Under the pieces are notes generated by a model that had not been told where the DNA came from, made no database searches, and worked only from the letters and a program-made list of their open reading frames with translations. Of a DNA stretch of 32,310 nt, positions 1-6,285 are shown piece by piece. This DNA is from an uncultured Bacteroidales bacterium (GTDB lineage Bacteria; Bacteroidota; Bacteroidia; Bacteroidales; UBA932): the NCBI GenBank assembly GCA_905234285.1, contig CAJOHK010000019.1, positions 34,290 through 66,599 of the forward strand, read 5' to 3'. Every line of letters begins with the position of its first letter. Position 1 is the first letter of the stretch. A program made the position numbers and the translations under genes.

Positions 1-294
1 ATGGAGCGCAACTTTCTATCCATCAATCATTTACACACCAATGGGTGCACCAGCAAGTGCACCCATATTTGCATATTTCGCTGAGGTTCAAATAGTTACA
101 TCACGCGATCACCAAGGGCTTTAATTAGATACGGGGTAGAAAAATTGGTTTGTGCCCAGTTTGTTGCCAGTTTGTGCGCGTTGTTCAGACAGACAGTTCA
201 TTTATTACCGGCGAGTCCTATTCCGGGGGACAATAATCAATTCCTTTCATAGTTTAAAGGCTTTGAAAAACAAGTAAAGTTACAGGAAATCTGC
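1..294. other. Left-edge intergenic region with a 10-bp hairpin
   Basis: I see no convincing gene here. A perfect 10-bp inverted repeat (ATGGGTGCAC at 41-50, GTGCACCCAT at 57-66) with a 6-base loop is followed by ATTT on the plus strand. It could end an upstream plus-strand gene lying outside the window, but the T-run is poor. Positions 1-20 are an inverted copy (19 of 20 bases) of positions 1671-1690. On the minus strand a stretch of about 33 codons is open and ends in TAA near 106-108, with residues ending ALGDRVM. It has no start codon and I do not recognise it, so it may be a gene remnant or chance. Confidence 0.5.
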
Positions 295-328
295 TAAAAA
301 AACAAAATGGGGCCTCTCGACCCCATTT
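295..328 (-). terminator. Rho-independent terminator of the LiaF-like gene
   Basis: The 8-bp stem AAATGGGG (305-312) pairs with CCCCATTT (321-328) around an 8-base loop. On the minus strand the stem is followed by TTGTTTTTTT. It lies 34 bases past the stop codon of the minus-strand gene that ends at 363, which fits an intrinsic terminator for that gene. Confidence 0.8.
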
Positions 329-362
329 GAGTGTCAATATGTTCCGCTGGAGAAAACGCTAA

Positions 363-1049
363 TTAGTTCCTGATTTCCACGCCGCCGAAGCCGACCTTGC
401 CGGTGACAACAAGGAGCGGGGTACCGGTGACGACTTTGGAGTAGCGGCTATCGGTGACGCCGCCGAAGCTGCTGCTGGCACCAATCTGGACGGCCAGGCC
501 TTCCGGGACAATGATGGTGACGCCGCCGAAACCGACGTTCAGGTCTATGAAGGCTTCGTTGGCCATATCGGCCCCTTTCAAATTCAGGACAACAGCGCCG
601 AAGGAGGCCTGGACATCGGCCCCTTCAAACTTTTCCCCGACAAAGGAGATTTCCTGCTTGCCGAAGGAGGCCTCGATGCAGCGAATCTCCTTGCCGTCGC
701 GCGAGATGGTTTTTTGCTCGCAAACGCCGTGGCAGCTGCAGTTCTTCACAAGAAGAATTTTGATACCGAAGCCGATAATCATGACAGCCAGGCCGATTTG
801 CCACATCATATTCCAGGAAATGACATCCCGGGCAGCCAGCAGGAGCAGGACGCCCCAGCCGATACCGATACAGGGCCCCACCTTGTCTTTGTCGTTGATT
901 AAGCCGAACAGGCAGGGAACAATGATGAACAAGGTCCACCAGCCCTCGGTGGAGAACTCAAAAGTGAGTACGCCCAGAATGGTCAGGATCCACAGAACAC
1001 CGGCAGCAATCAGGGCCAGGCCGATGACGATTTTTAAGGCTTGCTTCAT
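363..1049 (-). CDS. LiaF-like membrane protein with C-terminal cell-wall-active antibiotic response domain
   Basis: A 228-residue protein starting at MKQALK; an in-frame ATG five codons upstream is also possible. The first ~105 residues hold about four hydrophobic segments (for example IVIGLALIAAGVLWILTILG), resembling the membrane region of LiaI/LiaF-like proteins. After a cysteine-bearing linker (NCSCHGVC), residues ~125-228 form a repetitive beta-rich domain with recurring phrases (SFGKQEISF, SFGAVVLNL, GFGGVTIIVP, GFGGVEIRN), typical of the LiaF C-terminal family. In Firmicutes LiaF restrains an envelope-stress two-component system; in Bacteroidota the role is not established and no sensor kinase is adjacent. 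It has its own terminator and is divergent from the broken nucleotidase gene. A possible promoter is TTG, 20 bases, CATATTTG on the minus strand (1099-1069). Confidence 0.8.
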   Translation of the reverse strand: MKQALKIVIGLALIAAGVLWILTILGVLTFEFSTEGWWTLFIIVPCLFGLINDKDKVGPCIGIGWGVLLLLAARDVISWNMMWQIGLAVMIIGFGIKILLVKNCSCHGVCEQKTISRDGKEIRCIEASFGKQEISFVGEKFEGADVQASFGAVVLNLKGADMANEAFIDLNVGFGGVTIIVPEGLAVQIGASSSFGGVTDSRYSKVVTGTPLLVVTGKVGFGGVEIRN

Positions 1050-1120
1050 AGTTACAAGAAACACTACACAAATATGGCAAAAACGCAGAAAAAAACCAAG
1101 GTTTTGCCTATCTTCGCCTT

Positions 1121-1684
1121 ATGAAAAGAATCTGGTATACAATCCTGGTGGTCGCCTTGCTGGTGGCCTGTAAAAAAGAAGAACCCGAGATTACTCCCGC
1201 GGCCACGACGGGTCAGGAGGCGGCGAAAGATACGGATTATCCGGCGGGAGAATACCTGCTGCCGCTCATCGAAACCACCGACATACACGGATATATCGTC
1301 TATCAGGATAACGGGACGGTCCATTACAGGCTGGCCTATATCGCCGACAAAGTGAACGACATCCGCGGGCGGGGAGAGAACTACAGCAAAGACCGGCTCC
1401 TGCTCCTGGACGGTGGAGATATCTACCAGGGTGCATCCATTTCCAACTTGCTGGACGGCAAGCCGCTCTATATGGCCATGGACTGGATGGATTACGACGC
1501 CGTGGCGCTGGGCAACCACGAGTTTGACTGGGGACTGGAGAATCTGGTAGATGCCGATGCACTCTGCCCGATTATCAATGGGATGGGCAGCTGTCGGTGA
1601 ATGAGGTGCCCGTGCTTTGCGCCAACCTTTACCAAAACGGCAGCCGGGTATCCTGCACCCAGGACTATGTGATTGAAAGTTGCG
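1121..1684 (+). pseudogene. Broken 5'-nucleotidase/metallophosphatase lipoprotein gene
   Basis: The reading frame opens with a lipoprotein signal (hydrophobic stretch, lipobox LVAC at residues ~14-17). It then shows the N-terminal motifs of the UshA-type 5'-nucleotidase family: TTDIHGY (metal-binding DxH), DGGDIYQG and GNHEFDWG. The frame closes at 1600 after only 159 residues. The family-like continuation (PDYQWDGQLSVNEVPVLCAN, then DYVIES) is in another frame from about 1567 on, so there is a frameshift near 1556-1570. Homology then stops near 1684, where palindromic repeats begin. Family members are usually 500 or more residues, so the second half of the metallophosphatase domain and the whole C-terminal domain are missing. 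It is a remnant and probably not functional. A -7-like TATCTTCG sits four bases before the ATG. Confidence 0.85.
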
Positions 1685-1690
1685 CTCCAT
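1671..1690 (+). repeat. Edge repeat, inverted copy at 1-20
   Basis: These 20 bases match the reverse complement of window positions 1-20 at 19 of 20 positions (shared core GAAAGTTGCGCTCCAT). This is where similarity to the nucleotidase family ends and the repeat-rich stretch begins. It may be the end of an inserted element with a second inverted copy starting at the left window edge. Confidence 0.65.
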
Positions 1691-1910
1691 GGACTAGGTC
1701 CAAGGCATTATTGGACATGCCCTGATACGTTTTTGGCCGAGGTCCCATTTCCCGGCGTGGACCTGGTCCACTGTTGTGCCCCAGACAGCGCTAGAAGCCA
1801 TGCTCGCTGGACTTAGTCCAAGGGGTAAAAGTGTACCTGGTCCAAAAACCCCAGTGACCAAGACCAAATTATTAGGGAACCTCGTCCAAATGCTGGGCGG
1901 ACTTGGTCCA
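1691..1910. repeat. Cluster of degenerate GGACNNNGTCC palindromes
   Basis: About six copies of a 12-base partly palindromic motif lie within 220 bp: 1691-1702, 1759-1770, 1809-1820, 1833-1844, 1875-1887 (looser) and 1899-1910. Most read GGAC-TN-GTCCA or a one- or two-base variant, often followed by AGG. Spacing is irregular (roughly 24-68 bases), which argues against CRISPR and against a simple tandem repeat. The stretch 1691-2180 contains no recognisable gene; the open frames in it look accidental. Confidence 0.6.
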
Positions 1911-1940
1911 AGGGGGAGGGATGGATTGTCACGGGGCCCG

Positions 1941-2119
1941 GAGGAAGGGATACCCTCCAGGGGACATGTGCACCCCCGCACATGGGTAGGGGGAGGGGCC
2001 CGCAGATTGTTGGATATTTTTGGCAGAGCTTGCTCCAGCCGGAAATGTCCAAGAAGCTGTGGGAGGGGCCGGAACGGAGCGTAGCGCAGTGGAGTTCCCC
2101 TGGAGGGTATCCCTTCCTC
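1941..2119. repeat. 179-bp palindromic element, family 2, copy 1
   Basis: A perfect 23-bp inverted repeat bounds this stretch: GAGGAAGGGATACCCTCC and five more bases at 1941-1963, complementary to 2097-2119. The interior, read on the minus strand, shares blocks with the element at 8077-8199: ATACCCTCC at the end, a CGCTnCGCTCC block, CCCTCCCA, and GCGGGCCCCTCCC. No open frame of note is inside. It looks like a small non-autonomous palindromic element; no transposase is present. Confidence 0.7.
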
Positions 2120-2180
2120 TGAAGCACACGGGGAAGATATCGACCCTAAAAACAGACCTTCCCCAAAAGGGCCGAAAAAA

Positions 2181-2537
2181 GTGAGACAGGGCACCGGGAG
2201 GGCCGATTTGGGGCGCGGAGGCAGCTGGAAAACCCTCTTCAAGAGTGTGTGCCCCCACTGCGGCTACTATGCCGACCAGGAAGAGGGAGAAAATATCCTG
2301 GATAAGGAAGTCCGGAGCAAGCCCCGGAAAAAGCGGGAGGCCGTGCACATTTATACCGGCGACAAAGTCACCATGCGAGGGAATGAGGAAGTAAACCGGG
2401 AGGCCCAGTACCGCACAGAGTACCGCACGGTCATGGTGCAGGACGTTACCCGCTATTACCACTGTGACTTCATCTGCGCCCGCTGCGGCGAGACCTGGAA
2501 AAAGACCTGGGTGGAGAAGGAAGAAGTAACCCTGTAA
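2181..2537 (+). CDS. Hypothetical zinc-ribbon protein
   Basis: Two CxxC pairs, CPHCGYY and CARCGETW, about 70 residues apart, suggest a two-knuckle zinc-binding fold. Between them is a basic, charged stretch (RSKPRKKREA) and a polar segment rich in Glu, Arg and Tyr. I do not recognise a named family. The start is uncertain: the frame is open back to 2085 with no ATG, and 2181 is a GTG. The N-terminus runs into the palindromic element ending at 2119, so the true 5' end may have been lost or replaced. The cysteine-bearing part (from about residue 15) reads as a normal protein with the codon use of its neighbours. The stop lies 37 bases before the promoter of the next gene. Confidence 0.55.
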   Translation: MRQGTGRADLGRGGSWKTLFKSVCPHCGYYADQEEGENILDKEVRSKPRKKREAVHIYTGDKVTMRGNEEVNREAQYRTEYRTVMVQDVTRYYHCDFICARCGETWKKTWVEKEEVTL

Positions 2538-2574
2538 CGGCCGAAACAATAGCTCGCAATTGTAAAAAAAGTTG

Positions 2575-2582
2575 TATCTTTG
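2575..2582 (+). promoter_or_regulatory. Bacteroidota -7 box TATCTTTG
   Basis: TATCTTTG matches the Bacteroidota -7 consensus TAnnTTTG and lies 23 bases before the ATG of the 96-residue protein. No clear TTTG -33 box is found at the usual 19-base spacing. Confidence 0.6.
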
Positions 2583-2605
2583 CAAGCGAATTAATTCATC
2601 AAGCT

Positions 2606-2896
2606 ATGAATCTTAGAGACGTAAAGAAAGACATCCAGTATGTGATTGGCGCATTCATCGATGACTGCACCCTGTTCCTTGATATGAATCCCGGCAGCAA
2701 AAACGCCGACGAGATTACCGGCCTCATCGACAAGGCCGTGGATCTGTACAACGACCTTCGTGACAAGGTGGTGAAGAGCGCCGGTGCCGAGAAACCCAAG
2801 GTGAATTTCACCAGCATCCGCAAAGAACTGCTGGAGAAGACCGACGCCCTGTACGACGAACTGAGCGCCGCCGTGAAAAAAGGCCTGGGAAAGTAA
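2606..2896 (+). CDS. Small helical hypothetical protein
   Basis: A 96-residue soluble protein, acidic at the start and lysine-rich at the end, predicted mostly helical (for example LIDKAVDLYNDLRDKVVKSA and RKELLEKTDALYDELSAAVK). It has no signal peptide, cysteines or membrane segment. The heptad-like spacing of hydrophobic residues suggests a helical hairpin or bundle. I recall similar short proteins as conserved hypothetical genes in Bacteroidales, but no function is known to me. It has its own -7 box just upstream and is followed by a 9-bp hairpin, so it is probably a separate short transcript. Confidence 0.75.
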   Translation: MNLRDVKKDIQYVIGAFIDDCTLFLDMNPGSKNADEITGLIDKAVDLYNDLRDKVVKSAGAEKPKVNFTSIRKELLEKTDALYDELSAAVKKGLGK

Positions 2897-2915
2897 TCAA
2901 ACATAAGATAGTTTG

Positions 2916-2942
2916 AAACGGCTCTCTAAATGGGAGCCGTTT
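2916..2942 (+). terminator. Hairpin after the small helical protein
   Basis: The 9-bp stem AAACGGCTC (2916-2924) pairs with GAGCCGTTT (2934-2942) around a 9-base loop. It begins 20 bases after the stop codon of the upstream gene and ends 14 bases before ispF. The T-run after it is only two bases beyond the stem, so termination may be partial, with read-through into ispF. Confidence 0.5.
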
Positions 2943-2956
2943 GCTGATAAAAGACT

Positions 2957-3436
2957 ATGGACATCAGAATTGGCAACGGATATGACGTGCACGCATTGGC
3001 CCAGGGCCTTCCCATGTGGCTGGGCGGCGTGCAAATTCCCTCGGAGACCGGCTTCGTAGCCCATTCCGACGGCGATGTGGCCATTCATGCTCTGTGTGAC
3101 GCCCTGCTGGGCTGCCTGGCGGTGGGCGACATCGGCCATCTGTTTCCCGACACATCCGATGAGTGGAAAGGCATAGACAGCAAGATTCTGCTGACCAACG
3201 TAGTATCCCTGGTGCAGGAACACGGCTACCGCGTAGGGAACGTAGATATTACCATCGCTTTGCAGCGGCCCAAGCTCTCGCCGTACATTACCGCCATGCG
3301 GGAAACCCTCTCGCCCATTTTGGGCGTCAGCCCAGAGCGGATATCTGTCAAAGCCACCACCACCGAGCGCCTGGGCTTCGTGGGCCGATGCGAAGGCTGC
3401 GAGGTGTGGGCATCGGCCCTGATCATCGGCGATTAA
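2957..3436 (+). CDS. ispF: 2-C-methyl-D-erythritol 2,4-cyclodiphosphate synthase
   Basis: IspF converts CDP-ME-2-phosphate to the cyclic diphosphate in the MEP pathway of isoprenoid synthesis, in the cytosol as a trimer. The 159-residue length is normal. Visible family motifs are RIGNGYDVHA at the N-terminus (Asp and His zinc ligands), the HSDGDVAIHALCDALLG segment with the further zinc-ligand His, GDIGHLFPDT, and KATTTERLGFVGR near the C-terminus. It starts shortly after a hairpin and is followed, 16 bases on, by a lipoprotein gene, so the two may be co-transcribed. No other MEP-pathway gene is in the window. Confidence 0.96.
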   Translation: MDIRIGNGYDVHALAQGLPMWLGGVQIPSETGFVAHSDGDVAIHALCDALLGCLAVGDIGHLFPDTSDEWKGIDSKILLTNVVSLVQEHGYRVGNVDITIALQRPKLSPYITAMRETLSPILGVSPERISVKATTTERLGFVGRCEGCEVWASALIIGD

Positions 3437-3452
3437 CTCAAACCTTTATAGT

Positions 3453-3983
3453 ATGACAAAAAGAATTCTGCTTGCAGCAGCTGCCGTGATAGGCCTGCTT
3501 TGCTCCTGCACCTCCAAGGAAGCGTCCATCCTCATGTCCAAAGACAACCTGGGCAGTGTTGTCATGGGAGAAAGCTATACTACGGTCCCCGAGACCATGG
3601 CACCGCTTTATACCAAAGCCCAATCCTATTACGGTGACATGACCGAAGTCTGGGAAGTCATGTGCCTGAACGAAGACCAGGGCGCTGTGCGGTTCCTCTG
3701 CGACTATGAACAGGACGAAAACCTGAAGTACTTTATCCTCTACACGGCCGGTGCCAAGACCCAAGAAGGCATCAGCCTCAACTCAACGGCCAAGGAAATT
3801 CTGGCAGCCGGCGGCGAGGAATGCACACATGAAACCGACCCTCAGCTGCCAGCAGACCACTACATTTTGCTCAACGGGCTGTACTTCTATTTTGACAATA
3901 CCGAAGCCGTAGAGGACGGTCACATCAAGGCCGACGCCAAGCCATATCTGGTATCCAATTGCCAGTATCCGTTCTTCGCCTAG
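3453..3983 (+). CDS. Hypothetical lipoprotein
   Basis: A 176-residue protein with a lipoprotein signal: MTKR, a hydrophobic run, then a lipobox ending LCSC at residues ~16-19. The mature part has no repeats and includes a Tyr-rich segment (HYILLNGLYFYFDN). I do not recognise the family. It is probably anchored in the outer membrane or facing the periplasm. It follows ispF by 16 bases and is convergent with tsaC, whose stop lies two bases away with no separate terminator between them. Confidence 0.75.
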   Translation: MTKRILLAAAAVIGLLCSCTSKEASILMSKDNLGSVVMGESYTTVPETMAPLYTKAQSYYGDMTEVWEVMCLNEDQGAVRFLCDYEQDENLKYFILYTAGAKTQEGISLNSTAKEILAAGGEECTHETDPQLPADHYILLNGLYFYFDNTEAVEDGHIKADAKPYLVSNCQYPFFA

Positions 3984-3985
3984 CC

Positions 3986-4588
3986 TTACTTACGGATTAT
4001 CTCAATTTCGCCGCCCAGGCCCACCTTGAGAATCTGGGAGGCTTTGCCGGTAGACTGGGTGTCCACAGACGGCGGCACCACAAAATCTACAGCATCCTTA
4101 ATCTCCTGGGGAATCTCCGAGAAGCGCTTGGGCGTAGGCTCGCCGGAGATATTGGCCGATGTACTCACGATGGGCCGGCCCAGTTTGAAAACCAGCTGCC
4201 TGCACCAGTCCATGAGCGGAATGCGGATGCCTACGCTGCCATCGGCCGCCACGGCATTCCAGGCCAGGTGCCAGCGGTCGCCAGGAGCATCGGCCACGCC
4301 CGCGATGGCTCCGGGATAGATGATGGTCATGGGGGCGTCGTTCACCTCCACCAGGTCTACGGCAATGGAAGGCACCTCCTTCACGTATTTAGCCACCATG
4401 TCCAAGTCGCTGGCCAGCAGGACCATGGACTTGGCGTCGGGGCGCTGCTTGATCTCAAAAATACGGGCCACGGCCTCGGGATTGGTAGCGTCGCAGCCCA
4501 GGCCCCATACGGTGTCGGTAGGATAAAGGATGGTGCCGCCCTCGCGCAGCACGCGCAGGGCCTCACTGAGTACTTCTTCCGCTTTCAT
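3986..4588 (-). CDS. tsaC: L-threonylcarbamoyladenylate synthase (TsaC/YrdC/Sua5 family)
   Basis: This enzyme makes threonylcarbamoyl-AMP from threonine, bicarbonate and ATP, the first step of the t6A modification at position 37 of ANN-decoding tRNAs. About 200 residues, the short YrdC-domain-only form without the Sua5 C-terminal domain. Motifs seen: GGTILYPTDTVWGLGCDA near the N-terminus, EIKQRPDAKSM (the KxR-type nucleotide site), and STSANISGEP near residue 155. I chose the start MKAEEVL. A longer frame adds 14 residues with no family similarity. The chosen start lies inside the end of the upstream endonuclease gene (26-base overlap), so the two are translationally coupled. Confidence 0.95.
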   Translation of the reverse strand: MKAEEVLSEALRVLREGGTILYPTDTVWGLGCDATNPEAVARIFEIKQRPDAKSMVLLASDLDMVAKYVKEVPSIAVDLVEVNDAPMTIIYPGAIAGVADAPGDRWHLAWNAVAADGSVGIRIPLMDWCRQLVFKLGRPIVSTSANISGEPTPKRFSEIPQEIKDAVDFVVPPSVDTQSTGKASQILKVGLGGEIEIIRK

Positions 4589-5628
4589 AGTAGGTAGAAA
4601 TGAGGGGATAATGATCGGAATAAGAGACACGCTTCACCTCAAATGTAACGGCCTCCAGGTCCTTGGGATACAGCATATAGTCGATGCGGAGCAGCGGCCA
4701 GAGGCTGCTGTAAGTGGCGCCGAAACCCTTACCGGCCCGCACGAAGCTGTCCCGGCGGCCGCGCAGCAGGCAGAAGTAGGTGTAGGACAGGGGGCTGTCG
4801 TTGAAATCGCCCAGCACCATGGAACGGACAGGGGCGCTCTCTACGCCGCGAAGCACCTCGGCCACCTGCTTGGGCCGCTCGGTGATGGACCTGCGCATCT
4901 TGCGCTCGGTCTCTTCCCGGAAGCCGTCCTTGCTGATTCCCTTCACCAGGCCGCTCAAGGAAATGTTGTAGCTCTCGAAGTGGCAGCTGTAGATGCGGAT
5001 GGTGCTGGAGTCCAGCTTCACATCGGTCCAGAGCGCCAGGTTGGTGGAGTGCTCGAAGGCATCCTTTCCCTTGGCCACCACAGGCTTGCGGCTCAGGGTG
5101 AGGTTCCCCGCATAGCCGCTTTTGCCGGTGAGCACATAATATTCGGCCTTATAGCCGGGGAAATGGCTGCGCAGCCAGCCGTCCATGGACACCTCGTTGG
5201 GCAAGTAGAACTCCTGCAGGCAGATGATGTCGGCATCCAGGCCGCGCAGGTAGCGGCTCACCGAATCGGCCAGGGCCAGCCGGGGCATGCCTTTGGGCCG
5301 CGTGCGCTGGATGTGGCGCAACATGCTGGGGCTCCTTCTCGGGGGCCGACGAGCGCACACGGAGGTATCGGCCGGCAAAAAAGAGGGACGGCAGCAGCAC
5401 CAGCAGCAGAAGCAGCCGCATGTGCGAGCGCCGGAAAAGCGACCATACAAAGAGGGCCGCCGTCACCGGCAGCACCACAGGGTACAGCAGCCCGAAGAGC
5501 GTAAAGAACCACGCCTTGGCAGGGTCTACGATCACCGACAGGTAGGCCAGCACCAGCAGCCCCGCCATCACCAGGGAGACGGTGCCGAAGGACAGGTGCG
5601 AGAGCCAATGCCGATTCTTCTTAGCCAT
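4563..5628 (-). pseudogene. Endonuclease/exonuclease/phosphatase family protein, frameshifted
   Basis: Two frames together make one recognisable protein. The 5' part (5628 to about 5330) encodes about three membrane segments (including LVMAGLLVLAYLSVIV and MRLLLLLVLLPSLFFAG), the usual N-terminus of this Bacteroidales family. The 3' part, in another frame from about 5345 down, encodes the catalytic domain: DADIICLQEFY, VLGDFNDSP, RIDYMLYP and SDHYPL, which carry most Mg-binding and catalytic residues. The junction lacks the first core strand with its metal-binding Asn (usually SYNV or SFNV), so this is probably a small deletion plus frameshift rather than a single-base slip. It may be a real pseudogene or a sequence error. 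It lies three bases after the rhomboid gene and overlaps tsaC. Confidence 0.75.
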
Positions 5629-5631
5629 GCG

Positions 5632-6285
5632 CTACCGATAAATCTGACGGGACTTGCGCCAATAGAGGATGAGCAGCCAGCCGAAGAGGGCACCGCCCAG
5701 GTGCGCGAAGTGCGCAATGCCCATCTGGGTGCCGGTAATGCCGGTGAACAACTCAATGCCGATAAAGATGATTACCCACCACTTGGCGTCCAGCGTAACG
5801 GGCGGGAAGATGAGGGTGAGCCGGGCCTCGGGATACAGCATGGCAAAGGCCACCAGCACGCCGTAAACGGCACCGGAGGCACCCAGCACGCCGGGGAAGC
5901 TGTTATAAATGACCTGGGGATTCACGCCGGGATACTCCTTGAGGAGATGCTGCACCTGCAGGAATTCTACGCCGGTGTGCAGCAGCACTGCGCCAAAACC
6001 GGTAATGAGGTAGAACCAGATGAACTTTTTGGTGCCCAGGACGCGCTCTACCACCATGCCGAACATCACCAGGGAGTACATGTTACAGAAGATGTGCCAG
6101 AAATTGGCGTGCATGAACATGTGGGTGACGGGCTGCCACCAACGGAAGCCGGAGGCCAGCGGGAAGGCCATGGCAAAGGTGTCGGTCATGAACTCCTTGT
6201 TGATGAGCGTAGCCAGGAACATGATTACGTTTACATACAGGAGGTTCCGGGTTACTACCGGAATATTCTGGAGAGGATTTGCCAT
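5632..6285 (-). CDS. Rhomboid family intramembrane serine protease
   Basis: A 217-residue membrane protein with about six hydrophobic segments. The catalytic pair is visible: Ser137 in GASGAVYG and His195 in AHLGGALFGW. Residues 56-70 (MFMHANFWHIFCNMY) match the rhomboid His/Asn oxyanion region. Rhomboids cut membrane proteins within or near the bilayer; the bacterial substrates are mostly unknown. Its ATG shares a base with the mutL stop codon (TAATG), so it is probably translated by coupling from mutL mRNA. The following gene is the broken endonuclease, a pairing I recall from other Bacteroidales. Confidence 0.93.
   Translation of the reverse strand: MANPLQNIPVVTRNLLYVNVIMFLATLINKEFMTDTFAMAFPLASGFRWWQPVTHMFMHANFWHIFCNMYSLVMFGMVVERVLGTKKFIWFYLITGFGAVLLHTGVEFLQVQHLLKEYPGVNPQVIYNSFPGVLGASGAVYGVLVAFAMLYPEARLTLIFPPVTLDAKWWVIIFIGIELFTGITGTQMGIAHFAHLGGALFGWLLILYWRKSRQIYR

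Noticed and set aside
1776..2084. A 102-codon plus-strand frame in the repeat cluster
   Set aside because: It is made of the palindromic repeats themselves and has no promoter or recognisable domain.
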